64,000 nt of DNA. Source: Flaveria trinervia. Its lineage: Eukaryota > Streptophyta > Magnoliopsida > Asterales > Asteraceae. This document shows, piece by piece, positions 21,581-33,100 of the stretch. The stretch lies in contig CM046444.1 in assembly GCA_025506515.1 (NCBI GenBank), positions 74,919,624 to 74,983,623 on the forward strand, written 5' to 3'. A program made the translations under genes and the position numbers. The notes under the pieces were generated by a model that saw nothing but the letters and a program-made list of their open reading frames with translations, was not told the DNA's origin and ran no database searches. Positions within the stretch are counted from its first letter, which is position 1. Every line of letters begins with the position of its first letter.

Positions 21581-21900
21581 GAGAAGAAACAGATGTTTGC
21601 AATACTGGACTTGCTTCTTGTCACCCTTTCATTAAGATCACCAATAGTTGTTTCAACTGGATGATTCTTGTGTATTCTTGTGGTTGGAATGGTGTCACCA
21701 CCAATAGTTACATCCAGACTGGAGACATTCAGTCATTATGGTCAGAGGCACTTTCATCTTGTACTGTTATTGAATTATGATGATTGTCAATTCTTTATTA
21801 GTAACTGCTACATATTCAGCAGCACTGAGATTTCTTGCATCATTTGATGTACCTTGTGTTTCAACTGGAGGAGAAGCCTGTTTTTGATTTTTGATCTCAT
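21581..21900 (-). other. El-3 integrase-RT linker, no intact gene
   Basis: Variable linker between integrase and RT of El-3, full of stops. The last five bases (CTCAT, 21896-21900) are the left target duplication of El-5. Confidence 0.6.
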
Positions 21901-22876
21901 TGTTGGATTCTGTGTGCCCAAGACACTTAGAATATTGATGTGGTTAGTACGTTATGATCCAAGTCGGGTTATACCCAATAACAAGTTTGGCAAACACCAA
22001 TTAAATATTTAATTGATGATGTGATCATGCAATTAAATATTTACACCAATTTAGAAAATGGGTTTTCTAAATAAGTTGCATGTGAGTGGGAACAACTTAT
22101 TAGGATAATTTGTTCAAACAATATTATTTGAAGTGTTGTTTAAATTAGTTAAATGACATCAAATAATAGTGGGAATTACAACTTATAAATTAAATGGTTA
22201 ATTGTATAAGTATGTAATACATATATATATATATTGTACATACAATTTATTATATGTCTAGTTCACAAGACATGTTAATGTGTGATAATCAAATTGAAGG
22301 GTTTTTAAAACCCAAAATTTCGGCCGCCATCCTTTTGGATCCCCATTGGACCAAACTTGCTTTGGACACCCACACACACTTAATTCTTGTCTTGAACACT
22401 CCACAAGAGTGTACCACACAATTTACATGCAAAAGGCTGAAATCTCTCTCTCTCTCTCAACCTCACGGTTCTAACAAGAAAAGGAAGAGTTTTGAAGCTT
22501 ATTTTGGTGATTCTACCTAACAAGAAAGGGTGTTGCCATCAAGCTTGGGGTATACTAGCTTGAGGAGTCCTCCATTGGAGTCTTGGCCAAAAGAACAAGC
22601 ATGAAAAACCCCATTTTGGTCGACATTTGCTGCTGGAACAAGGTAGTTGTCACAGCTTGTTCTAGCTGTGATTTTATGTACGATTTTGTATGTTCATAGC
22701 TTGTTTCATTCACATACATGATCCTTTTGTTTGGGTTTGCTTTTCTACAATTGAATGGACACTAAGAACATGAAATATTCAGCTTATAAATTGGTTTTAA
22801 AGCTATATATTGTCCGCTGCGTTTTCTGAAAGTTTAAATGGTTAAACATGGATTTTGTGTTCTTGCAAACCCTTCA
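21901..22876 (+). repeat. 5' LTR of El-5 (976 bp)
   Basis: TGTTGGATTC start and AACCCTTCA end, with the PBS right after. Differences from the 3' LTR are mostly one-base changes in homopolymer length (for example near 21970, 22064, 22147, 22284) and dinucleotide runs near 22217. The open frame at 22254-22520 lies inside the LTR and is not a gene. Confidence 0.95.
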
Positions 22877-22877
22877 A

Positions 22878-22891
22878 TGGCATCTAGAGCC
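22878..22891 (+). other. probable primer binding site, atypical (El-5)
   Basis: TGGCATCTAGAGCC one base after the LTR, identical to El-2. It differs from the standard initiator tRNA-Met site by one substitution and one inserted base. Confidence 0.6.
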
Positions 22892-23861
22892 GGTTATGTG
22901 GATGACTTGCTTGTGTTGTTCTTTAAAATTGGTTTTAAAGGATGTTTATAGACATATTTTAGGCTGTTTTTGGGCTGTTATTGTTTGGTTGAATGATTCC
23001 CCAACTTTCAAGGTCATATCACACATGCTAGTGATTAGATCTTGAAAGATACATATCTTGATGTGTTGATTGTTTGGACAATATTTAAAACCAAAAATTT
23101 CAGTTTATGTTGGCTGAAATTTGGTGGTTTTAAAAGGGGTTTCATTAGATGTTTTGATGTTATGATCATTGGATGATAAAGTGCATAACCTAGCCTTTGA
23201 CCTTGTGATGTTTGGATGCTTGTGTTGGTTGTATTCATTCATTCAATTTGGTTGTAATTTTGTTTCATTATTTGGGTTGTAACTATTCATTCATTTGGGT
23301 TTTTAATAGATTAGGTGCATTTCTTTTATTAGAAAAATGTATTAGGATACAATTTTGTAAAAGGAAGATGCACAAGTTCAAGACCCGAAGATGGACATCA
23401 AAGACATGGAACTTGAAGCATATGGATGCAAGTTCAAGTGGGGTCCAAGATGACCTGCATTTTGTGATTGTTTTCAACCTTAGAAAAGACCTTATGACAA
23501 CACTTGTGATGGCAAACAAGTGTTGTCAACTTAGTAGCTATGGTTATGCACTCATGTTTGTATATATATGCTTGTTTGATTGTTTGGTTTGTATTTGAAT
23601 ATTCATCACAAACTCATTAACAAACTTAACAAGCTGAAAATGTTGGTTCTTTAAAGTTATTAAAAGTTATTAAAATGGTTTAATGATTTTAAAGATTAAA
23701 ATTGGTTTTAATCTAAGAACCATAGGGTACCTTGTATTTGAAAGCTTACAAATACAAGTACATAGAGTTTTCTAAACTAGAATTAAGAAATCTCTAAAAT
23801 TTTAAAAACGAGATCAACACCGTCCTTTTACACAACACTTGAGTCACTTGGGAACTCTTAG

Positions 23862-24176
23862 TGGGATAAAGGTCACCTAACCATTTTGAGGGAACTTGTG
23901 ATTTGAGGTGAGAATGCCTTACTTATGGGATAAAGGTCACCTAACCATTTGTTTTGGCAAACTCACACGTGGGTGTAAGTAGGATGTCTTGATTTGCAAA
24001 CCATGTTAAATGGATCACCTACAATGTGGTTTCCAAATGGTGTTGATGGGATTTACATGCCGACTTTACATATGATGTTCAAGGTCGATCCCATACCTCT
24101 AGAAGTTGCAAATGGTTGCAACCGTCAATCGTTGACCACCTATTAATTTAAATCGTGGGATAAAGGTCACCTAACC
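23862..24176 (+). repeat. three copies of a 22-bp motif in the El-5 leader
   Basis: TGGGATAAAGGTCACC followed by TAACC occurs at 23862-23883, 23926-23947 and 24156-24176. Spacing (64 and 230 bp) matches El-2. The long leader (22892-24293) is otherwise without a supported ORF; the frame at 23212-23598 has no motif. Confidence 0.88.
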
Positions 24177-24293
24177 GCAATTTAAATGTAATGTTGGGTT
24201 CTAGATTTTAATATATAATTGACCTTAATAGGCATTAATTATTAAAATTGATAATATCGAAAATACTAAATAAAACTTTGTTAAATTTTGTAG

Positions 24294-25472
24294 ATGACCT
24301 CTAATAATGATAATTCCGATAACTCATCCGCGTCCAACCAATCTTTACGAGCGATCCTCCAAAAGGAACGTCTAAATCACAACAACTTCATCGATTGGTA
24401 TCGAAACTTGAGAATCGTTCTCAAGCAAGAGAGAAGATCGTACGTTTTAGACGACCCTATCCCTGATCAACCTAGCGAGGATGATGAGGAGGCCTTGAAT
24501 GATTGGCTAAAGTACACTGAGGACTCCGTCCAAGTGTCTTGTCTCATGCTAGCGAGCATGACTCCGGATCTCCAAAAGGAGTATGAACACCACAGGGCTT
24601 ATGACATGATAACCCAGCTGAAGGAAACGTTCCAACAGCAAGCGAGGGTTGAGCGTTTCGAAACGGTTCGAGCACTCCTCGCATGTCGTATGGACGACAA
24701 CCAATCTGTTTCATCTTATGTACTTAAGATGAAAAGTCATATTGACCGCCTCGAGAGGCTTAATTGTCCCGTCTCGAAGGAATTGGCCACGGATTTGATC
24801 CACAATGGCCTTACCAAAAGGTTCGAGACATTCGTGTTGAACTACAACATGAATGCTTGGGATAAAAGCATTGGTGAGCTTCACTCAATGCTCAAAACGG
24901 CCGAAGCGGCCATGGGTAAAAGAGTTTTACCCGTTCTCACCATTAATGAAGGTGGGAACAACAAAAGGCCTCGTCCCGCACCCAAGGCAAAGGTTGCCAA
25001 GGGTAAGGGACCCGCTTGGGGAAAAGGGAAAGGGGTGGCAAGGGTGCCACCCAAACCACAAGAGAAGAAGCAAAAGGTTGCTACAAATGACCCATGCTTC
25101 AAGTGTGGGGAGATTGGACATTGGGCAAGGAATTGTCCTGTCCATCTCCAAGAGTTGAAAGCCAAGAGGGATGTCGGGCAGACCTCAGGTACAATATACA
25201 TGATTCATATTGATCTTAATGTTACATCTTCTAACACATGGGTATTGGATACCGGATGTGGAACTCACATTTTTAATTTGTTGCAGGGGTTCACAAGAAG
25301 TAGGGACTTCAAACAAGGGGATGCTAGCCTCTTCATGGGAAATGGAACTAAAGTCTTAGTTGAAGCTCGTGGAGACTACATCCTAAGACTTCCAAGTGGT
25401 TTGGAAGTTATTTTGAAGAATGTTTTGTATGCTCCTAGTTTGACTAGGAACATTATTTCTGTATCCAATTAA
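24294..25472 (+). pseudogene. gag: El-5 gag and protease
   Basis: 392 open residues from ATG 24294 at the end of the leader. The Gag core spans roughly residues 20-210 (NNFIDWYRNLRIVL, LKETFQQQARVERFETVRAL, HIDRLERL). A Lys/Pro/Gly-rich basic stretch precedes one CCHC zinc knuckle, CFKCGEIGHWARNC (25095-25136), for RNA binding. The aspartic protease active site DTG lies at 25248-25256 (WVLDTGCGTH). The frame ends at 25472 by a one-base shift; protease sequence and the next domain continue in another frame (LRHYDYV follows). Gag itself looks intact. Confidence 0.92.
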
Positions 25473-26300
25473 GACATTATGATTATGTATTATCTTTTAT
25501 TGAAAATGATATTCATGTTTCTTTAAATGGTATGTTCTATTTTAAAGCTATTCCAATTAATGGTATTTATGAATTGGTTCATGAAAATACTTTAAATAGT
25601 TCATTGTACCAAACTAACACCAGAAACTCAAGTTGGACTTAAGTGATACCTATCTTTGGCATTGTCGTCTTGGTCATATAAACAAGAAACGTTTACAAAC
25701 ACTTCAAAAGAATGGTCTTTTAAAAACAAATGAATGTGATTCATTTGATGTTTGTGAGTCTGTTTACAAGGTAAGATGACTAAGGCACCCTTTAGTGGAA
25801 CTACCGAAGGGCAAAAGATTTATTAGGAATCATACATTCGGATGTATGTGGTCCTTTTAAGCCAATGACTAGGAATGGTGAAAGATACTTCATTACCTTT
25901 ACCGACGATTATAGTCTCTATGGGTATGTGTACTTGTTAACGCACAAAGACGAAGCTTTTGAAATGTTCAAAATCTTCAAAAATGAAGTAGAAAATCAAC
26001 TCCCAAGTCGATTAAAATTCTTCGTACCGATAGAGGAGGTGAATACCTAAGTGATGCCTTTCAAAATCATCTTAGGAGTTGTGGGATTGTCTCACAACTC
26101 ACTCCACCTGGAACACCACAACATAATGGTGTGTCTGAGAGGAGGAATCGAACCTTATTGGATATGGTCCGATCTATGATGGCAAGAAGCACATTACCTC
26201 TATCATTTTGGGGTTTCGCTCTGCTCTCCGCGGCCCGTATTCTAAATATGGCCCCAACCCAAAAGGTGGAAAGGACACCTTTTGAGATATGGCATGGAAG
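25473..26300 (+). pseudogene. pol: El-5 GAG-pre-integrase and integrase, frameshifted
   Basis: GAG-pre-integrase (LWHCRLGHINKKRL near 25660) and the CESVYK zinc-motif remnant near 25757 are followed by integrase core pieces: IHSDVCGPF near 25840 (first Asp), then YFITFTDDYS (25865-26050 open frame), RGGEYLS near 26033 and HNGVSERRNRTLLD near 26125 with the catalytic Glu. At least four small frameshifts split it. The missing Gln/Lys zinc-motif residues (CESVYK for the usual CESCLLGK) suggest a small change there. Confidence 0.85.
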
Positions 26301-27599
26301 GGTTCCATCCCTATCATACTTAAGGGTTGGGGTTGTGAGGCTTATGTTAAAACTCCCACCCCAAACAAATTGGAAGTCCGATCCACCAAGTGTATCTTTA
26401 TTGGATATCCTAGAGATTCTATGGGATATTATTTCTATGATCCACTGGAACAAAAGGTGTTTGTTGCCAGAAAGGGTGAGTTCTTAGAAGCAAAGTTCCT
26501 TATGGAAGGAGCTGGCAGTAGAACAGTGGATCTTGAAGAGGATCAAGAACCACAACCCGATATACGTTTGGTTGAAAGTAGCACTCAACATGAGGATGTT
26601 GAGGATGATCAAGGGGTTGATCAAAACACACAAGACGTTCGCAGAAGTGCTAGAATTAGTAATCCGCCTGAAAGATACGGATTTTTCATGGATGGATGCT
26701 ATGTGATAGATTCTGATGAACCAACCACATACCATGATGCAGTGTCCAATACGGATTGTGACAAATGGCTTGAAGCCATGAACGTTGAGATGCAATCCAT
26801 GTATGACAATCAAGTATGGGACTTGGTTGTACCACCTCTTAACTCCAAAATAGTTGGAAGTAAGTGTGTTTTTAAGAAGAAAACGGATATGCATGGAAAC
26901 TTGGATACTTATAAAGCTAGACTTGTAGCAAAAGGTTTCACTCAAACTCAAGGGGTTGATTATGATGAAACCTTCTCACCTGTTGCGATGCTAAAGTCTA
27001 TAAGGATATTGTTTGCCATAGCTGCTCATTATGATTATGAGATTTGGCAAATGGATGTCAAAACCGCTTTCCTAAATGGATATCTTGAGGAAGATGTCTA
27101 TATGGTTCAACCTGAAGGTTTTGTCGATCCAAAACATCCTAATAAAGTATGCAAGTTAAAGAAATCAATCTATGGATTGAAACAAGCATCGAGAAGCTGG
27201 AATCATCGCTTTGATGAGGAGGTCAAGAAATTTGGCTTCATCAAAAACGCTGATGAAGCATGTGTGTATAAGAAGGCTAGTGGGAGCACAATAACTTTCC
27301 TAGTATTGTATGTTGATGACATACTGCTATTTGGAAATGACATTCCAACCTTGGAAGGTGTAAAAACCTGGCTTGGAAGTTGTTTTTCCATTAAGGATCT
27401 TGGTGAAGCCACTTATATTCTGGGAATAAAGATCTATAGGGATAGATCAAGGCGGTTGATTGGTTTGAATCAAAGTGCATATATTGATAAAATCTTGAAA
27501 AGGTTCAAGATGGAGAATTCTAAGAAAGGTACCGTACCTATTCAAAGAGGAACGATATTGAGTACGCTCAATGTCCAAGCTCAAAACAGAGCAAGATAA
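26289..27599 (+). pseudogene. pol: El-5 integrase tail and reverse transcriptase
   Basis: 436 open residues. The first 130 are the integrase C-terminal region (WGCEAYVKTPTPNKLEVRS, IGYPRDSMGYYFYDP). RT starts near 26750 (DKWLEAMNVEMQSMYDNQVW), with GSKCVFKKKTD, ARLVAKGFTQTQGVDYDETF, WQMDVKTAFLNG (first catalytic Asp), IYGLKQASRSW and an intact YVDD at 27309-27320. It ends by frameshift at 27599, overlapping the RNase H frame by 29 bases. Confidence 0.92.
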
Positions 27600-28298
27600 A
27601 ATGAAGGCAATCCCATACGCATCTGCTATAGGATCCATCATGTATGCAATGATATGCACTCGACCGGACGTGTCATGCGCCTTAAGCATGACAAGCCGTT
27701 ACCAGCAGAATCCTGGAAACAGTCATTGGATGGCTGTTAAGAACATACTTAAGTACCTAAGGAGGACAAGAGATATGTTCCTAATCTATGGATCTGGTGA
27801 CGAGGAACTCGTTGTAAAAGGTTACACGGATGCGAGTTTCCAAACCGATCGTGATGATTCACGGTCTCAATCGGGATACATTTTCATTCTGAATGGAGGA
27901 GCTGTCTCTTGGAAGAGCTCCAAACAGGATGTGGTGGCTCTATCAACTACAGAATCAGAATATGTCGCCGCCTCATTGGCAGCTCAAGAAGCTGCATGGA
28001 AGAAGAAATTCTTGCCGATCTGGGGGTTGTCCCTTCCATTCAGGAACCCCTAGAGATCTTTTGTGACAACGAGGGTGCGATTGCTCAAATCAAGGAACCT
28101 CGTGCTCATCAAAAGACTAGGCACATTGAGCGGAGATTCAACTACATACGAGATGAAGTTGAAAAGGGAAAGATATGTATTCGCAAAGTTCACACGGATC
28201 AAAACGTTGCAGATCCTCTCACGAAGCTCCTTGAAAAGGCAAAGCATGAAGGTCATACTTGTGCCATGGGACTTCGATATTCTAGTGATTGGATTTGA
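27571..28298 (+). pseudogene. pol: El-5 RNase H domain
   Basis: Open to 28053, then continues in the frame ending 28298. Signatures: AIGSIMYAMICTRPDVS (RT tail), GYTDASFQTDRDD and STTESEYVAASLAAQEA for RNase H, then CDNEGAIAQIKEPRAHQKTRHIE and DPLTKLLEKAKHEGH at the end. One frameshift near 28010 (aagaagaaattcttgcc). Otherwise complete. Confidence 0.92.
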
Positions 28299-29072
28299 TC
28301 TGTAAATTTTGTATTTGGATATGTGGAACTTTCTATTATTTGAATAAAGTTATTTGGTTATAATGTTTCAAATAATATTCCATTTTAGCATGTTTAATCC
28401 ATGAGTAAAATGTTTACTCTAAATGTCCGTAGTCGTTCATACTTGTGGGAGCAAGTTTGAAGGTAAGACTATTATGAACTTGGATTGGTTAATATTCATA
28501 AGGATGAATATAGAGCAATGGGTTGCTACCAAAGTTCATAGATATTTGTGGGATACAAATATTGGACTAACCCGCATCTCAAATTTTACTGCATGGAATC
28601 TTATTGATTGATCATAAGTAATTTTGAGTAAAGGCGAATATCATTTGGTATCCTCCGACCTGAGATACATATTGGGTTTTGATATTCACCAAGTGTTACA
28701 CCTTGAGCTTCTTCTTCACTATCCTGAAATAGTGGACAGTACATAAGGGTATATTCAGGTATGACACGAGGTGTCTGTGAGAACATATGTAGTCAAGATG
28801 GAATTTGTTCCTCTTATTCGTTGAGAGTTAGATGTCTAAGGCCTGATAAGTTAAATCAACAAGAAATGATCATTTTGTGTTCTTGGATTTAACATGACAT
28901 CTGAAACAAAAGGATAGATGTTTGATTCACCTAAATCATTTCAAGTAGGGTACTTGAAAGGGATGATGTTATTGAATGGCTACAAGTCATGCGTATTAAG
29001 GGTAGTGAACCGTTGTTAGGCGGTATTTACTGCTTACATCAATCTTCTATGAATCTTGGGCAAGTGGGAGAT
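28299..29072 (+). other. El-5 3' untranslated region and PPT
   Basis: Non-coding 770 bases after pol. It ends with the purine-rich CAAGTGGGAGAT at 29061-29072 directly before the 3' LTR. The reverse complement of its last 300 bases matches El-2 at 4560-4865. No ORF with motifs. Confidence 0.85.
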
Positions 29073-30045
29073 TGTTGGATTCTGTGTGCCCAAGACACTT
29101 AGAATATTGATGTGGTTAGTACGTTATGATCCAAGTCGGGTTATACCCAATAACAAGTTTGGCAAACACCAATTAAATATTTAATTGATGATGTGATCAT
29201 GAATTAAATATTTACACCAATTTAGAAAATGGTTTTCTAAATAAGTTGCATGTGAGTGGGAACAACTTATTAGGATAATTTGTTCAAACAATATTATTTG
29301 AAGTGTTGTTTAAATTAGTTAATGACATCAAATAATAGTGGGAATTACAACTTATAAATTAAATGGTTAATTGTATAAGTATGTAAATACATATATATAT
29401 TGTACATACAATTTATTATATGTCTAGTTCACAAGACATGTTAATGTGTGATAATCAATTGAAGGGTTTTTAAAACCCAAAATTTCGGCCGCCCTCCTTT
29501 TGGATCCCCATTGGACCAAACTTGCTTTGGACACCCACACACACTTAATTCTTGTCTTGAACACTCCACAAGAGTGTACCACACAATTTACATGCAAAAG
29601 GCTGAAATCTCTCTCTCTCTCTCAACCTCACGGTTCTAACAAGAAAAGGAAGAGTTTTGAAGCTTATTTTGGGTGATTCTACCTAACAAGAAAGGGTGTT
29701 GCCATCAAGCTTGGGGTATACTAGCTTGAGGAGTCCTCCATTGGAGTCTTGGCCAAAAGAACAAGCATGAAAAACCCCATTTTGGTCGACATTTGCTGCT
29801 GGAACAAGGTAGTTGTCACAGCTTGTTCTAGCTGTGATTTTATGTACGATTTTGTATGTTCATAGCTTGTTTCATTCACATACATGATCCTTTTGTTTGG
29901 GTTTGCTTTTCTACAATTGAATGGACACTAAGAACATGAAATATTCAGCTTATAAATTGGTTTTAAAGCTATATATATATGTCCGCTGCGTTTTCTAAAA
30001 GTTTAAATGGTTAAACATGGATTTTGTGTTCTTGCAAACCCTTCA
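29073..30045 (+). repeat. 3' LTR of El-5 (973 bp)
   Basis: Same termini as the 5' LTR. CTCAT follows at 30046-30050. I count about eight indels and two clear substitutions against 21901-22876 by eye. Confidence 0.95.
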
Positions 30046-30199
30046 CTCATTTGACAAGTCATTTGAGTGAGATGGTACCAGGCTTGGATCTTCTTCAGAA
30101 GAATGACTAAGGTTTTATGATGGTTGTCTGATGGGATCAGCTTGAAGAGGAAAATCTTCATTCATGTGTTCATCAAATGTAGGTGGAATCAATGAATAA

Positions 30200-30700
30200 T
30201 TATCTCTTCTTTCTACAGCCAAATGATTTTGTAAACGTGTCAATATCAAACAACCAGTCAGGTCCATTTGTAGATTTGGGAAACGAATGTTTCTTGAATT
30301 GAACATTAGTAGATTCATCAATAATGTTCAATCCAGGATGGAACACTCTATAAGCCTTTGAAACAGAAGAATAACCTACAAAGAATCCTTCATCAAAATT
30401 GGATGAAAATTTTCCTAAATGGTCTTGGGTGTTTAATAATAAGACTGGACAACCAAATGATTTAAAGAATCCAATAAATGGTTTCCTATGAAAGAGCAGT
30501 TCATAAGGTGTCATGTTACTTTCTTTCACAAGCTTGGTTTTGTGAGACGATTTGTGTCATTTTCCATTGAGGCACGCTGAACATTGATCAATAAAATTAA
30601 ATTCTTTTTGAGGAAGACCAATGACATGGTTTCCTTTGACTAACTTGTTTATATTTTAAAGTTAGTGTGCCCCAAACGTCTATACCAAAGCTGTGACTCA
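30200..30700 (-). pseudogene. pol: El-3 integrase remnant lacking the catalytic core
   Basis: On the minus strand the zinc-motif end (QCSACLNGK, near 30575) runs within about 15 residues into the integrase C-terminal region (MTPYELLFHRKPFIGFFKSF, 30510). The whole DDE core, roughly 170 residues in El-4 or El-8, is absent. The C-terminal piece (30529-30200) is open and keeps GFFVGYSSVSKAYRVF. A stop interrupts the GAG-pre-integrase before 30600. El-3 could not integrate itself in this form. 30051-30199 is variable linker. Confidence 0.88.
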
Positions 30701-30883
30701 ACAAATGATGCTTTAGACAAAAGACATGTTTCTTCTTTAGGTGATGCCGAACACAGGTTTAGGACATGTATTATTCTTCCTCAGTGTCTTTAAGACAACC
30801 CATTCTTTAGAGATCTGAAATCCAGGTTTCAGAATGTAGCAATGAGTGTCTGTAAAGTGAGTGGAATAGTTCTTGTCACACAT

Positions 30884-31129
30884 CTAAGACACAATTAGTA
30901 GATTGAAATTCAGTTGTTCGCAGTAGTTCCATCTGTCAAAGCTCAGCATCCCGTTTGTCACAAGTCCTTCTCCTATAATTCTACCGCCTTCTGAATCTCC
31001 ACCAAATGCCATACTAGTTCCTTGTATGTGCTTGAAGTCATGTAGGAGGGAACGATCTCCAGTCATGTGTCGGGAGCATCCACTGTCTACGTACCATAGG
31101 CTATTAGGCCTGTGTGGATGAACCTGCAA
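30884..31129 (-). pseudogene. pol: El-3 protease fragment
   Basis: 81 open residues with the active site LWYVDSGCSRHMTGD and the GGRIIGEGLVTNG flap-like motif. Upstream on the minus strand, TTCTTTTTGCTTGCAG ends just before the protease coding starts at 31123, after a stop in the linker frame. Downstream the frame breaks at 30884 before the GAG-pre-integrase. Confidence 0.88.
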
Positions 31130-31157
31130 GCAAAAAGAACTAATTAGAATAACAAAC

Positions 31158-33000
31158 CTAAGACATGATGGTCTTGGGTTTCCCGTTCCAATTTATGATG
31201 GTGACCTCCTGGTATTTCCCTTTAAATTGTGGTTTAGATGGAGGTGTCCTCGGAGATTTTTGGTAATGAATGGGTTGAGTCATGTTATCAACATCTACTG
31301 AGGATTCAGATGAGTAATGAAATCGTTGGCCTCTATTTCTTTGTAAAAATTTAGCCCGTTTTTCATTATCAAAAGTAGGTTTTTGTTTTGGAATGTCAAG
31401 TTTGTGTTCCATTATGAGATGATTTCTTTGACCCTTCCTCAATTCCTTTAAATTATTTATGTCATTTGTTGATCTAGGTGTCCTAGATTGAGTATTATGA
31501 AGATGAGGTTTCACAGAATGCATCACAGTGGATTTTTTGAGATGGGCTTGTGTTGGGGAATTCTCAAACCCTTCTGATTGAAGTAACAATCAGATGTATT
31601 GTGATTGTTCATGTCACATATTGAATAATACTTGTTGAAGTAGTAGTTTTTGGTGGAGTGATTGTTCATATCACACATAGAGCAATATTGATTGAAGAAG
31701 CATTAATCTGTCTTGTGATTGAACATTTCAACAATGTCACAATACAATGGTTTGTTTCTTGAATCGGATTTTTCCTTGAGTGACTCAACTGATATTTTCT
31801 TTTGATGAGTCACTTTCTTTTTTTTAGGTGATGAATCAGAATCAGCCCTTTTAGTAGTTTGCTTGACAACACTACCTTTGTTTAATTGTCTGGGCTGTTT
31901 CTGTTTCTTCAACCAATTTCTTACTTCTTTCTCAGGTCGTCAACGTGTTCCATGTTACAGATATCAAACCCAACTCCCTGCCTTAATCTTGAAGACTGAG
32001 GGTCTGATGATGTTTTATGTGTTGAACTCAGTGCTACGTTTGTTTCTTTTACAGTGAAACCTTTTCTGATTTGCTTGATTTTTTGGAGATATAATCTCAT
32101 TATAAGAACTACTCTCATTAGTGGGTTTCACTGTCTTCACATATTTCTTTTTGCCATGTAAAACAGATGGTATGAATTCTATAAAAGGTACAATTACTTT
32201 TACAGGGCTTGATGGTTTCATGACACTCACTGTCTTGTCTGAACACTATTTGATTTTGATTGGGTGACCTAACTTCATTTTATCCTCATTGGTTTCAATA
32301 TAAACATCAGGTTGTTTTGAGGATTGGTCACCTGTTTTACTACAGATTTAGGTTCCATAGTTTTAGTTTTAATTGCTTCAGTGAGTGAGACAGATTCAGG
32401 CATGACAGTGTAGTTGTCATTGTATGGTGGAGGACATGAATTATACCTAATCTCTGACATGTCCTTTGGATCCTTTTGGGAATCAAGCATCTCTTGCAGC
32501 TTGACTGAAGACATTTGAAACTTTTCAAGTTTCACTTAAGTCGTAGACTGTTGAGCCTTAGATTGAGCTAGCCTTTCAGTAAGTAGCTCATTCTCAGCTG
32601 CAAGAGTGTACATCTCACCATGTAGTTTTTCTATGTCAGAGATGAGAGATTTAATTTTGATTTCAAAGTTTTTTATTTCTCTCTTCATCATCTCTGACTT
32701 TATCTTTTCTTCTTCGATTTTATCAGCCAGCTTGTGGTTATGCTCCCTATACCCTTGCAATTCATTAATGCATTTTTCACTACAAAGGTTAGATTTTACC
32801 TCAGTAGGCATTGGAGATGGTCCATCATTGATGTGAGCCATAAGAGCATGATTTTGAAATTGAGGCTTTACTTCCTCTACATACACACTCCAGTCACATA
32901 CTCTATCTTGCTTTATCACTAGAGCACTGACTGAAGACTGACTGCTTCCATGAGCTTGATTTGTCAGTTGGGGTGGAATCTGATATGATTGGTGTTGATG
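31158..33000 (-). pseudogene. El-3 gag C-terminal/linker region, broken
   Basis: A series of open pieces (32919-32536, 32535-32275, 31912-31703, 31589-31158). The first holds a clear coiled coil of about 70 residues (NHKLADKIEEEKIKSEMMKR onward). Later parts are Lys/Ser-rich and carry three zinc-knuckle-like repeats at 31590-31750. Equivalent to 17117-18067 of El-4. Stops and shifts are too many for function. Confidence 0.7.
31590..31750 (-). repeat. three tandem CCHC zinc-knuckle repeats, partly decayed (El-3)
   Basis: One frame on the minus strand reads three units of about 18 residues: YCDIVEMFNHKTD-stop-C, YCSMCDMNNHSTKNY and YYSICDMNNHNTSDC, each followed by [FY]FN. Unit 3 keeps C-x2-C-x4-H-x4-C complete; units 1 and 2 each lost one Cys. 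The DNA between units is also similar, so it is a recent tandem duplication. Confidence 0.8.
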
Positions 33001-33100
33001 ATACTGCTGGTATTGGTTGTTTGAGTGAAAGCCTCAGTTAGGCTGTGAGGATGATTTGCCTGGAGAGTTTTGTTTGGTAGTTGTTTCTGTTGGGGGCATT

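Larger units (their letters stand above)
21901..30045 (+). mobile_element. El-5: full-length copia element nested in El-3
   Basis: 8,145 bp with two nearly identical LTRs (21901-22876 and 29073-30045) and a perfect CTCAT target duplication (21896-21900 and 30046-30050). Order: LTR, PBS, leader, gag-protease, integrase, RT, RNase H, 3' UTR, PPT, LTR. It differs from the other elements in gag, PBS and LTR, lacks ORF3 and has one zinc knuckle. Few LTR differences point to a recent insertion. Pol is split by about five small frameshifts. Confidence 0.95.

Noticed and set aside
22254..22520. 88-residue ORF at the start of El-5
   Set aside because: It lies wholly in the LTR, is shifted by indels in the other LTR copy, and has no motif.
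24881..25201. Antisense ORF over the El-5 gag
   Set aside because: It is a shadow of the zinc-knuckle and basic region on the other strand, without motifs.
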